Shown here piece after piece: positions 26,211 through 34,330 of a DNA stretch of 64,000 nucleotides (position 1 is the stretch's first letter; the number at the start of each line of letters is the position of its first letter). Under the pieces are notes generated by a model. That model did not search any database and had not been told where the DNA came from. It saw only the letters and a program-made list of their open reading frames with translations. The position numbers and the translations under genes were made by a program. Source of the stretch: Acidimicrobiaceae bacterium (GTDB taxonomy: Bacteria > Actinomycetota > Acidimicrobiia > Acidimicrobiales > Ilumatobacteraceae); NCBI GenBank assembly GCA_024641005.1, contig JAHEDX010000009.1, positions 16,564-80,563 on the forward strand, in the 5' to 3' direction.

Positions 26211-27518
26211 ATGAACAAGCTCGCACGCCGCGATTGGGTTCCGCCAGACAGTGAAGATCTCGTCCAGCAGATCGCCGGGCGCGTCGCCACGACCGACGCC
26301 GACGCGCTCGATGACGAGCTGATCGGCCTGACCGCCGAGAACCGACGGATCCACCAACACGACTGTGTGAACCTCAACCCGGCGGCGAACACCATGAACC
26401 CCCGCGCCGAGGCCCTGCTGGCCTCAGGGCTCGGTTCGCGCCCGTCGCTCGGCTACCCGGGCGACAAGTACGAGATGGGCCTCGAGGCGATCGAGCGGAT
26501 CGAGGTGATCGCTGCCGGGCTGGCCGCCGAGATCTTCAGGGCTTCGTTCGCCGAGGTGCGGGTGGGTTCGGGTGCGCTGGCCAACCTGTACGCGTTCATG
26601 GCGGTCGCCGAACCCGGTGACCCGATCATCGTTCCGCCCGCGTCGATCGGGGGCCATGTCACCCATCAACAAGCGGGCGCCGCGGGCCTGTACGGGCTCG
26701 ACATCCACACGGCGCCGATCGACGCCGATCGGTACACCATCGATGTCGACTCACTCAGGATGCTTGCTCACCGGGTCCGGCCCAAGCTGATCTCGGTGGG
26801 AGGCAGCTTGAACCTGTTCCACCATCCTGTCGCAGCGGTCCGTGCCATCGCCGACGAAGTCGGCGCGATCGTGTTGTTCGACGCCGCCCACCTCTCGGGC
26901 CCGATCGCCGGCGGCGCCTGGCCCGATCCGCTCGCCGAAGGCGCCCACGTGATGACGATGAGCACGTACAAGAGCCTCGGCGGTCCACCTGCCGGGCTGT
27001 TGGTCACCAGCGATGCCCGGATCGCCGAGCGCGTCGATGCGATCGCATACCCCGGACTCACTGCGAACTTCGACGCCGCCAACACCGCTGCCCTGGCCAT
27101 GACGCTGCTCGACTGGCGCACGCACGGGGCCGACTACGCCGCGACGATGGTCGGTGTCGCGCAGGTGTTGGCCGCCGAGCTGGCAGGCCGGGGGCTGCCG
27201 GTACACGCCGCCGCCGACGGGGCCACCGAATCCCACGCGTTCGCGCTCGATGCGAGTGGGCGTGGCGGTGGGCACCCGACCGCTCGCGCCCTCAGGGCCG
27301 CGAACCTGCTGACATCGGCGATCGGGCTGCCGGACGATGCGGGTGCGGGCGTTCGGATCGGCACGAACGAGATCGTGCGCTGGGGGATGACGGCCCTCGA
27401 CATGCCAGAGCTCGCCGACCTCGTCGCCCGCGCCTGGCGCGCTGATACCCCGGGACCGATCGCCGCCGAGGTGACCGCGTTCCGTGGCCGCTTCAACGAC
27501 CTGCACTACATCCGCTGA
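26211..27518 (+). CDS. Serine hydroxymethyltransferase-family PLP enzyme
   Basis: A 435-residue fold-type I PLP enzyme of the SHMT family. The PLP lysine is Lys254 in STYKSLGGPPAG, the counterpart of the SHMT THK-x-LRGPRGG motif, and NLNPAANTMNPRAEA resembles the SHMT N-terminal substrate region. Differences (Tyr before Lys, and GGP for RGP) suggest a divergent member that could act on glycine/serine with tetrahydrofolate or on related beta-hydroxy amino acids. Beside folate-linked dimethylglycine demethylation genes, a role in joining methylene-tetrahydrofolate to glycine is attractive but inferred. GAGGAGG lies just before ATG 26211. Confidence 0.8.
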   Translation: MNKLARRDWVPPDSEDLVQQIAGRVATTDADALDDELIGLTAENRRIHQHDCVNLNPAANTMNPRAEALLASGLGSRPSLGYPGDKYEMGLEAIERIEVIAAGLAAEIFRASFAEVRVGSGALANLYAFMAVAEPGDPIIVPPASIGGHVTHQQAGAAGLYGLDIHTAPIDADRYTIDVDSLRMLAHRVRPKLISVGGSLNLFHHPVAAVRAIADEVGAIVLFDAAHLSGPIAGGAWPDPLAEGAHVMTMSTYKSLGGPPAGLLVTSDARIAERVDAIAYPGLTANFDAANTAALAMTLLDWRTHGADYAATMVGVAQVLAAELAGRGLPVHAAADGATESHAFALDASGRGGGHPTARALRAANLLTSAIGLPDDAGAGVRIGTNEIVRWGMTALDMPELADLVARAWRADTPGPIAAEVTAFRGRFNDLHYIR

Positions 27519-27571
27519 CCGTCGCCGGCCGAAGGCGCGGTCACGCCGGTCGCGGGCGACCCGCAGTCGGT

Positions 27572-28216
27572 TCAGCTGGCCAGAGGCGGGCCGAGCCGGG
27601 CGGTGACCGCAGCTCTCACCTGGTCGTCGAAGCTTCGCACGTGGGCCTCGACAGCGGCCGCGCACACATCCGGATCTCCGGACCGCAGCAGTTCGAGGAT
27701 CTCGATGTGCTCGTCGACCGCGTGTCGCGTGTCGGCGACGTCGGCGAGGTACATGTGCCAGACCCGGTCGCTGTGGGCGTAGAGCATGTCGAGCGTGTCG
27801 GTGAGGAACCGGTTGCCGCTGGCGTCCCAGATGATCTCGTGACAGCGCCGGTCGACCGCGAGCAACTGCTCGGGGGGCACGCCGCCGCGCAGCGAGTCCT
27901 CGATCACGGCAGCCATCTCGTTCCACTGGTCGGTGGTGCCCCGCACACATGCCAGGCGAGCGGCGTAGGGCTCCATCATCGCCCGGGTCTCGTACAGCAT
28001 CGAGAGTTCGGCGACGTCGATCGGGGCGACCAACATGCCACGTCGGGGGATCACGGTGACGAACTGGTCTCTGGCGAGGCGTTGCAGCGCCTCGCGGATG
28101 GGGGTGCGGCCGATGCCGAGGCGTGCTTGCAGCAGATCCTCGCGGACGACCTCGCCGGGCGCGAGCTCGAGCCGGACGATGAGCCGGCGAATTCGTTCGT
28201 ACGCCTGTGTACTCAA
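27572..28216 (-). CDS. GntR/FadR-family transcriptional regulator (FCD domain)
   Basis: Winged-helix DNA-binding domain at the N-terminus (LSTQAYERIRRLIV through GRTPIREALQRLARDQFV) followed by an all-helical FCD ligand domain with metal-binding-type His residues (RRCHEIIW, HIEILELL). About 214 residues from the TTG at 28216. The start is uncertain: no ATG exists in frame near the domain start, and the frame stays open further upstream into the neighbouring gene. CTG near 28252 is another candidate. It is transcribed away from the dimethylglycine-dehydrogenase-like gene, so it probably regulates that gene and etfBA in response to a substrate such as dimethylglycine or a related acid. Confidence 0.85.
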   Translation of the reverse strand: MSTQAYERIRRLIVRLELAPGEVVREDLLQARLGIGRTPIREALQRLARDQFVTVIPRRGMLVAPIDVAELSMLYETRAMMEPYAARLACVRGTTDQWNEMAAVIEDSLRGGVPPEQLLAVDRRCHEIIWDASGNRFLTDTLDMLYAHSDRVWHMYLADVADTRHAVDEHIEILELLRSGDPDVCAAAVEAHVRSFDDQVRAAVTARLGPPLAS

Positions 28217-28238
28217 GGATTCAGTCGTGATAGATTCA

Positions 28239-28248
28239 TGATATATCA
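28239..28248. promoter_or_regulatory. Candidate operator palindrome
   Basis: TGATATATCA is a perfect 10-base palindrome in the short AT-rich stretch between the GntR regulator and the flavoprotein gene that begins at 28272. A partial second half-site, GTGATAG, lies at 28227-28233. Position and symmetry fit an operator for the divergent GntR protein; no footprint is available. Confidence 0.45.
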
Positions 28249-28271
28249 GTCCTTCGAACAAGGGGAACCCC

Positions 28272-30818
28272 GTGAGTGATGTTTCTTCCAACACGGTGCC
28301 GGCCACGGCAAAGTGCGTCGTCATCGGCGCCGGCATCGTCGGCAACTGCCTGGTGGGTCACCTCGCCCGGCTCGGCTGGACCGACATGGTACTGATCGAC
28401 AAGGGCCCCCTGCCCAACCCGGGCGGTTCGACCGGCCACGCCTCGAACTTCATCTTCCCCGTCGACCACAACAAGGAGATGGCCCTGCTCGGACAGCAGA
28501 GCGCCGACCAGTACCGCGAGGTCGACCGGTCGGTCGACTCGGGCGGCATCGAGGTCGCCCGCACCCAGGCCCGTATGGACGAGTTCCAACGTCGCATGAC
28601 GTCGGCCGCCGCGTGGGGCATCCAGGCCGAGTTGCTCACCCCGGCCCAGGTCAAAGAACTGGTGCCGTTCATCAATGACGACGTCATTCTCGGTGGCTTC
28701 CACTGCCCCACGGTGTCGGTCGTCGACTCGCTCGACACCGGCACACTGTTCCGCAACGAGGCGATCGAGAAGGCCGGGCTGCGCGTGTTCGCCAACACCG
28801 AAGTGCTCGACGTCGAGACCGAGGAAGAACCCGCCACCGGCCTCAAGAAGGTCACCGCCGTCGTCACCGACAAGGGCCGCATCGAGGCCGAGTACGTCGT
28901 GATCGCATGCGGTGTGTGGTCGAACCGCATCGCCAACATGGCGGGCGCAACAATCCCCCTCGTGCCCGCCGTGCACCAGATGGCCGACGTCGGCCCGATG
29001 GACGTGTTGGTCGAGACCAACAAGGAGATCGGCTACCCGATCGTTCGCGACATGGACACGTTCTGCTACGAGCGCCAGTCATCAGGCTCGATGGAGGTCG
29101 GCTCGTACGCCCACCGCCCGATCCTGCACCACCCCGACGAGATCCCGTCCAACGAGGAAGCCGCTCTGTCGCCGACCGAGATGCCGTTCACCCCTGACGA
29201 CTTCGACGACCAGATGGAGCAGGCGATCGAACTGATGGACATGCTCGGCGATGCCGAGATCAAGTACGCCATCAACGGCCTGCTCTCGCTGACCCCCGAC
29301 GCGATGCCCTGCCTCGGCGAGACGGCCGAGGTGCGCAACCTGTGGTCGGCCGCAGCGGTCTGGGTGAAGGAAGGTCCGGGCATGGCCCAGGTCGTCGCCG
29401 AGTGGATGACCTACGGCTACCCGCGGGTCATCGACGCACACGGCGCCGACATCGCCCGCTTCTATCCCCAAGAGCGCAACGACGAACACATCTGGCGGCG
29501 GGCCGAAGAGCACTTCAACAAGACGTACGGCATCGTGCACCCGCAAGAGCAGTGGGCCGGCCGACGCAACCTGCAGGTGTCGCCGCTGTTCTCGCGGCAG
29601 CAAGCGCTCGATGCGTTCTTCTTCCAGGCCCGCACCTGGGAACGTCCGCAGTGGTACGGCAGCAACGCCGACTTGGCCGAGCGCTACGGCGTCGCCGAGC
29701 GCGAGGTCGAGTGGGACAACCGCTGGTGGAGCCCGATCACGGTCGGCGAACACCTCAACATGCGCGAGAACTGCGGTCTCGTCGACCTGTCGGCGTTCCA
29801 AGAGTTCGAGATCTCCGGCCCTGGTGCGGTCGAGTTCGCCGACTTCTTGGCGGTCAACAAGATCGGTCCCGTCGGACGCGCCACCTACACACCGTGGCTG
29901 ACGCCCGATGGTGGCTTCCACTCCGACCTCACGATGCAGCGCATCGCCGACGATGTCGTGATGGTCGTCACCGGCGTGTTCGATGGCGGCCGCGACATGC
30001 ACTGGATGCGCAAGTACATGCCCAAGGACGGCTCGGTCACGGTGACCGACCGTACGCTGGAGATCTCGACGCTCGGCCTGTGGGGCCCGAAGGCGCCTGC
30101 GGTGCTGGCCACCCTCACCGATGCAGATCTCAGCCAGGAGGGTTCGCCGTACGGCTCGCTGGTCAACGTCACCCTCGACGTCGGTGGGTCCACGATCCCG
30201 GCGACCCTGTTCCGGATCTCCTACGTCGGCGATACCGGCTGGGAGATCTATGTGGCATGGGACGACGCCCGTGCCGTGTGGGACGCCCTCATGGCAAACG
30301 GCGCCGAACACGGCATCCGCCCGACGGGCGGCGGCGTGTACGGAACATCCGGTCGCATCGAGAAGGGTTACCGCTTGCAGGGAGCCGAGCTCGAGAGCGA
30401 GTACAACCCGCTCGAGGCCGGCCTCGCCCGCCCGAAGGTGAAGTCGGCCGACTTCATCGGCAAGGCTGCGTACCTGGCTGCCCGCGAGCTGGGCGAGCCT
30501 GCGGTCCACATGTGCACCTTGTCCGTCGAGGACCAAACCGACTCGAAGGGCCGCAAGCGGTGGATGCAGGGGGGCAACGAGCCGATCTGCGATCTCGACG
30601 GCAACGTCATCTTCGACTCGCACGGACGCGTCTCGCGCGTGACCACCGCCGGCTACGGCCCATCCGTCGGCAAGCACCTGCTGATGGCCTACCTGCCCAC
30701 GCAGCACGCGGCGCCCGGCACCGACCTGCAGGTCATGTACATGAACGAGCTGTTCCCCGTGAAGGTCGTCGGCACCGGAAGCGCCTTCGATCCCGACGAC
30801 ACCCGCCTCAAGGGCTGA
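28272..30818 (+). CDS. Dimethylglycine/sarcosine dehydrogenase-like FAD + GcvT-domain protein
   Basis: An 848-residue two-domain flavoprotein. Residues 14-430 are the FAD oxidoreductase (DAO) domain, with dinucleotide motif GAGIVG near 19-24 and GSTGHAS near 52-58, where the family's His can bind FAD covalently. Residues 430-848 are FAO_M and GcvT/aminomethyltransferase-like domains that bind tetrahydrofolate and catch formaldehyde as methylene-tetrahydrofolate. This is the plan of dimethylglycine and sarcosine dehydrogenases. Electrons normally pass to ETF, and etfB and etfA follow directly. Start is GTG 28272, after AAGGGGA. The exact N-methyl substrate is unknown. Confidence 0.87.
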   Translation: MSDVSSNTVPATAKCVVIGAGIVGNCLVGHLARLGWTDMVLIDKGPLPNPGGSTGHASNFIFPVDHNKEMALLGQQSADQYREVDRSVDSGGIEVARTQARMDEFQRRMTSAAAWGIQAELLTPAQVKELVPFINDDVILGGFHCPTVSVVDSLDTGTLFRNEAIEKAGLRVFANTEVLDVETEEEPATGLKKVTAVVTDKGRIEAEYVVIACGVWSNRIANMAGATIPLVPAVHQMADVGPMDVLVETNKEIGYPIVRDMDTFCYERQSSGSMEVGSYAHRPILHHPDEIPSNEEAALSPTEMPFTPDDFDDQMEQAIELMDMLGDAEIKYAINGLLSLTPDAMPCLGETAEVRNLWSAAAVWVKEGPGMAQVVAEWMTYGYPRVIDAHGADIARFYPQERNDEHIWRRAEEHFNKTYGIVHPQEQWAGRRNLQVSPLFSRQQALDAFFFQARTWERPQWYGSNADLAERYGVAEREVEWDNRWWSPITVGEHLNMRENCGLVDLSAFQEFEISGPGAVEFADFLAVNKIGPVGRATYTPWLTPDGGFHSDLTMQRIADDVVMVVTGVFDGGRDMHWMRKYMPKDGSVTVTDRTLEISTLGLWGPKAPAVLATLTDADLSQEGSPYGSLVNVTLDVGGSTIPATLFRISYVGDTGWEIYVAWDDARAVWDALMANGAEHGIRPTGGGVYGTSGRIEKGYRLQGAELESEYNPLEAGLARPKVKSADFIGKAAYLAARELGEPAVHMCTLSVEDQTDSKGRKRWMQGGNEPICDLDGNVIFDSHGRVSRVTTAGYGPSVGKHLLMAYLPTQHAAPGTDLQVMYMNELFPVKVVGTGSAFDPDDTRLKG

Positions 30819-30833
30819 CACCGACACATCTCC

Positions 30834-30893
30834 ACCCCGTTCTGTTCAGCGTTTGGCAGGACCGGTCCTGCCAAACGCTGCGCAGAACGGGGT
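30834..30893. repeat. 60-bp near-perfect palindrome between the flavoprotein and etfB genes
   Basis: The core CAGCGTTTGGCAGGACC (30847-30863) is followed without a loop by its exact reverse complement (30864-30880). Outer arms CCCCGTTCTG (30835-30844) and CAGAACGGGG (30883-30892) also pair, with one 2-base mismatch (TT/CG) and an extra A-T pair outside. As RNA it would form a very stable hairpin ending 16 bases before the etfB start. No T run follows, so it is not a typical intrinsic terminator. It may be an mRNA processing or stabilising element, or a member of a repeated palindrome family. Confidence 0.93.
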
Positions 30894-30909
30894 TGTGGAA
30901 AGGGCTGAC

Positions 30910-31674
30910 ATGAAGATTTTGGTATGCGTGAAGCGGGTCCCCGCTCCGGGGTCGAAGATCAACGTCACCGCCGACGGACAGTCGGTCGACGCCACGAATC
31001 TGGGGTTCACGATGAGCCCGCACGAAGAGTGCGCCGTCGAGGCCGCCGCCCAACTCGTCGAACAACACGGAGGCGATGCCACCGTGCTCACCCTCGGAGC
31101 CCCCGAGGCCGAAGAGCAGGTGCGCTACGGCGTGAGCGTCGGCATCCAGCGCGCGGTGTTGATGCCGACCGCCGACGGCGAATGGGACCCTCAACGAACG
31201 GCGCAGGCGATCACCGCGGCGATCGGCGAGCTGGAGGCCGCGGACGGGCCGTTCGACGTGATCTTGTTCGGCAACGAATCGGCCGACTCCGGAGGTTTCC
31301 AGGTGGGCGTCCGCGTCGCCCATGCGCTCGGTCGGCCGATGGTCAACGGTGCGAAGGGTCTGACGCTGAGCGACGGTATCGCCCACGTCGAACGTGAAGC
31401 CGACGCCGGCCGCGAAACCTACGAACTCCCGCTGCCCGCCGTGGTCGGGGTGAAAGAGGGCATCAACCTGCCGCGCTACCCCACCATGAAGGGCCGCCTG
31501 GCATCGAAGAAGGTCGAGGTCAGCTCGATCGCCCCTCACGGTGACGTCGGTGGGCTCGGCAAGATCACATTGCGTCAACCACCCGAACGCAAGTCCGAGA
31601 CGATCATCCTCGGAACCGGACCCGACGCCGCCGCAGCCGTGGTCGACGTCCTCGAAGAAATCGGAGTCCTGTGA
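30910..31674 (+). CDS. etfB: Electron transfer flavoprotein, beta subunit
   Basis: A 254-residue ETF beta subunit, which binds AMP and, with the alpha subunit, carries electrons from dehydrogenases to the quinone pool. The N-terminus MKILVCVKRVPAPGSK and the later motif LASKKVE (of the VMKAKKK type in the signature region) are typical. ATG 30910 follows GAAAGGG, 7 bases away. Its stop overlaps the next ATG (TGATG). Placement after a dimethylglycine-dehydrogenase-like gene indicates a dedicated acceptor for that enzyme. No ETF:quinone oxidoreductase gene is visible in the window. Confidence 0.93.
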   Translation: MKILVCVKRVPAPGSKINVTADGQSVDATNLGFTMSPHEECAVEAAAQLVEQHGGDATVLTLGAPEAEEQVRYGVSVGIQRAVLMPTADGEWDPQRTAQAITAAIGELEAADGPFDVILFGNESADSGGFQVGVRVAHALGRPMVNGAKGLTLSDGIAHVEREADAGRETYELPLPAVVGVKEGINLPRYPTMKGRLASKKVEVSSIAPHGDVGGLGKITLRQPPERKSETIILGTGPDAAAAVVDVLEEIGVL

Positions 31675-32639
31675 TGTCTGGCACCACGCTCGTCGTCGTC
31701 GAGCACGACCGCGGCACGATCGCCCCAGCCACGCTCGAAGCGTTGACTGCAGCGCGTTCGCTCGGCGGTTCGTTGGAGGCGCTCTCGATCGGCACGGCAG
31801 CAGATGGGCTCACCACCGAGCTCGCCGACTACGGCGTGTCGGTGGTCCACCAGGTCCACGACGACCAGCTCGCCGACTACGGCCCCGAGGCATGGGGCGA
31901 AGTGGTCGCTCAAGCGGTGCGCTCGCTGTCCCCGGCGATCGTGTTGGCGACCGGCACCGATCGCGGTAACGAGGTGCTCGCCCAGGCAGCAGCTCGACTC
32001 GACCTGCCCTTCTCGGCGAACTGCACCGAGTTCCGGCCCGGCGATCGTTTCGAGATGACCCGCGTCCGATGGGGTGGTTCGTTGCTCGAGGATGCGTCGC
32101 TCACCGCCGACGTCAAGCTGGTCACGCTCGCCCACCACACCGTCGAGGCCGTGCCATCGGATTCACCCGGCGCAGCCGCCACCACCGCCCTCACCGTCAC
32201 CCTCGATCCTTCGCTCGCACGGTCGATGGTGAAGGGCCGGGTCGAGCGCGAGGCCGGCGTCACGTTGTCGACCGCCCCGGTCGTCGTCGGCGGGGGCCGA
32301 GGCGTCGGATCGGCGGACGGGTTCGCTCCACTCGACGCGCTCGCCGACGCGCTCGGCGGCGTCGTGGGATGTTCGCGAGCGGTCACGAACAACGGCTGGC
32401 GCAGCCACACCTCACAGGTCGGGCAGACCGGAACCCGCATCGCCCCCGACGTCTATTTCGCCTGTGGCATCTCCGGTGCGATCCAACACTGGGTCGGAGC
32501 GATGGCGAGCAAGAACATCATCGCCATCAACACCGATCGCGACGCCAACATGGTCACCAAGGCCGGCTACGCGGTGATCGGCGACCTCCATCAGGTCGTA
32601 CCAGCGATCACCGAAGAGATCCGGCGTCGTCGCGGCTGA
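31674..32639 (+). CDS. etfA: Electron transfer flavoprotein, alpha subunit
   Basis: A 321-residue ETF alpha subunit. The C-terminal FAD domain shows the family signature region GQTGTRIAPDVYFACG followed by GISGAIQHWVG. ATG 31674 overlaps the etfB stop; a GTG 3 bases upstream is a weaker alternative. The last codons (RRRG and stop) lie inside the first unit of a 39-base tandem repeat that continues past the stop. With etfB it forms the soluble heterodimer receiving electrons from the upstream flavoprotein and perhaps from other demethylases in the window. Confidence 0.94.
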   Translation: MSGTTLVVVEHDRGTIAPATLEALTAARSLGGSLEALSIGTAADGLTTELADYGVSVVHQVHDDQLADYGPEAWGEVVAQAVRSLSPAIVLATGTDRGNEVLAQAAARLDLPFSANCTEFRPGDRFEMTRVRWGGSLLEDASLTADVKLVTLAHHTVEAVPSDSPGAAATTALTVTLDPSLARSMVKGRVEREAGVTLSTAPVVVGGGRGVGSADGFAPLDALADALGGVVGCSRAVTNNGWRSHTSQVGQTGTRIAPDVYFACGISGAIQHWVGAMASKNIIAINTDRDANMVTKAGYAVIGDLHQVVPAITEEIRRRRG

Positions 32640-32779
32640 ACCGACACGGCGCGGCTGATCCAGCGTCGTCGCGGCTGAACCGACACGGCGCGGCTGATCC
32701 AGCGTCGTCGCGGCTGAACCGACACGGCGCGGCTGATCCAGCGTCGTCGCGGCTGAACCGACACGGCGCGGCTGATCCG
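32624..32779. repeat. 39-bp tandem repeat, four copies, starting inside the etfA end
   Basis: Units begin at 32624, 32663, 32702 and 32741, each starting GCGTCGTCGCGGCTGAACCG; the last unit differs only at its end. The first unit contains the etfA stop, so the tail of the gene has been duplicated three times beyond it. The unit is 13 codons long and carries TGA in the etfA frame. Short inverted segments suggest RNA structure, but no clear terminator is seen. The rest of the gap to 32836 shows nothing else. Confidence 0.95.
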
Positions 32780-32835
32780 GTGACGGTCGTCGAGGCCCCG
32801 CCGCTGCGCCACGACTAGTCTCGCCGCGACAGGCC

Positions 32836-34311
32836 GTGCCCTTCGGCACGTTCATCGAATCCACCATGCGCCGACGACCACCGCGATCCGAGCAACCGAT
32901 GCCCGCTCCGACCGACGCCGCCGCGGTGAACGCGCTCGGTGCGACCGTGACCACCCTGATGTCCCAACTCGCCGGGGCTCGTTCTGCTCTGGCCGACGCG
33001 GCCGGGCGAATCGCCGGGCTCGAGCAGCAGATCGGCGAACTCGGCGAACGGGTCACCGCGAGCGAGAGCGCTCGTGCAGGTTCATCTGGCGCCGTGACTG
33101 CGCACGCAGCACGTGCGGCTGCGATCTCGCTGCTCTGGTTGGGGCAGGCACCCCTCCGGCGAAACCCGCTGGTGTCGGTCGTGATGCCGACCTACTCACG
33201 AGCCCGCCTCGAGCTGCTCCGAGGGGCTGTCGACAGCGTGCTCGATCAGACGTACCCGGCATGGGAACTGCTGGTCGTCGACAACTCAGACGACGGAATG
33301 CTCGACTCCGTCCCCGATTGGTGGCCCCAGGACGATCGGGTCCGGGTCCTACGCTCGACGCCGCACCGGGCCAGCGAAGCCCGCAATGTCGGTCTCGATG
33401 CGGCCGCCGGCGAGTTCATCGCCTATCTCGACGACGACTGCCGATGGTTCCCCTGGTGGTTGCGCACTGCGGTCGCGACGTTCGAGTTCTCACCCTCCTC
33501 GATCTTCGTGCACGGCATTCGCTTCTCGGGTGGGCCGTCGATGTCGCCAGGGCTCGTGCAGGCCGAATCGGTGACACCCCTGAAGCTGCACGTCGACAAC
33601 TTCGTGGACACCAACACACTCGTGCACCGCGGAGACACCGGTGAGCGGTGGGACGAGGCATTGCACGCATGCAGTGACTACGACCTGATGGTCAGGATCG
33701 CGCACCACCCACACCAGTTCGTGCCCGTGCCTGCGTGCACCTACGGGATCGGCACCCCAGGGCAGGTGTGGTCACTCGAGAACGAGGCAGCGAATCGAGC
33801 CGAGAGGGACGAGGTGCGAGCGAGGGCCCGGCGTCGGCGCCCACTACGGATCGTCGCGGTCGACAGCAGCGATGCACCCGGCGCGCAGACCGAACTCCTC
33901 GACGAGATCGACGAACTTCGGCGACACGGTGCCGACATCGCGCTCGCCGGTCGAGCATCGGGACCGACTCACCGGACAACCGCGAGCGGGGTCGCCGTCT
34001 ACGGAGCGCTCGACGAGGCGCTCGGGTCTCACCACCCCGATCTGGTGCTCGTGTACGGAGCCGGGCCGCGGCCTGCCGTCCGCGACACCCTCACCGACCG
34101 TGGCCTCCCCTATTTGATCCGCCTGCACCCGGCCGGTCAGCCCGATCTCGATCCCGGCCCGCTCGATGACGCATGCATCGGCGTGTGGGCGCCGCCCGAC
34201 GCCGAGCACTTCGACGACTGGGTGGTCTCGTTGACCCGGGTGCTGGCCGATTGGCACGATCGCACCGACGAGCAGTCCATCGCTCAACGCCGCTGGTGGA
34301 CAGGGCGATAG
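32836..34311 (+). CDS. Family 2 glycosyltransferase with N-terminal coiled coil
   Basis: A 491-residue protein. Residues 30-90 form a predicted coiled coil (Ala/Leu/Glu heptads), then a GT-A domain starts at about 113 with VSVVMPTYSRARLELL; the sugar-nucleotide/metal site is AYLDDDCRW near 197. About 150 C-terminal residues after 330 form a second domain of unclear type that ends in GIWAPP-like and Trp-rich sequence. The start is uncertain: GTG 32836, ATG 32866 or ATG 32899. No membrane helix is seen. With the next gene it may decorate a surface polymer or protein; the acceptor is unknown. Confidence 0.82.
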   Translation: MPFGTFIESTMRRRPPRSEQPMPAPTDAAAVNALGATVTTLMSQLAGARSALADAAGRIAGLEQQIGELGERVTASESARAGSSGAVTAHAARAAAISLLWLGQAPLRRNPLVSVVMPTYSRARLELLRGAVDSVLDQTYPAWELLVVDNSDDGMLDSVPDWWPQDDRVRVLRSTPHRASEARNVGLDAAAGEFIAYLDDDCRWFPWWLRTAVATFEFSPSSIFVHGIRFSGGPSMSPGLVQAESVTPLKLHVDNFVDTNTLVHRGDTGERWDEALHACSDYDLMVRIAHHPHQFVPVPACTYGIGTPGQVWSLENEAANRAERDEVRARARRRRPLRIVAVDSSDAPGAQTELLDEIDELRRHGADIALAGRASGPTHRTTASGVAVYGALDEALGSHHPDLVLVYGAGPRPAVRDTLTDRGLPYLIRLHPAGQPDLDPGPLDDACIGVWAPPDAEHFDDWVVSLTRVLADWHDRTDEQSIAQRRWWTGR

Positions 34312-34330
34312 CTCGTCGACACCCCGGAGG

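Noticed and set aside
29082-30827. Long antisense open frame opposite the first dimethylglycine-dehydrogenase-like gene
   Set aside because: No recognisable domain; the plus-strand protein is conserved along its full length. The same applies to antisense frames near 12595-13857, 26751-27950, 53307-54998 and 19148-20485.
30834-30893. Rho-independent terminator
   Set aside because: The hairpin is strong, but no T-rich tract follows on either strand, and it lies inside what looks like an operon.
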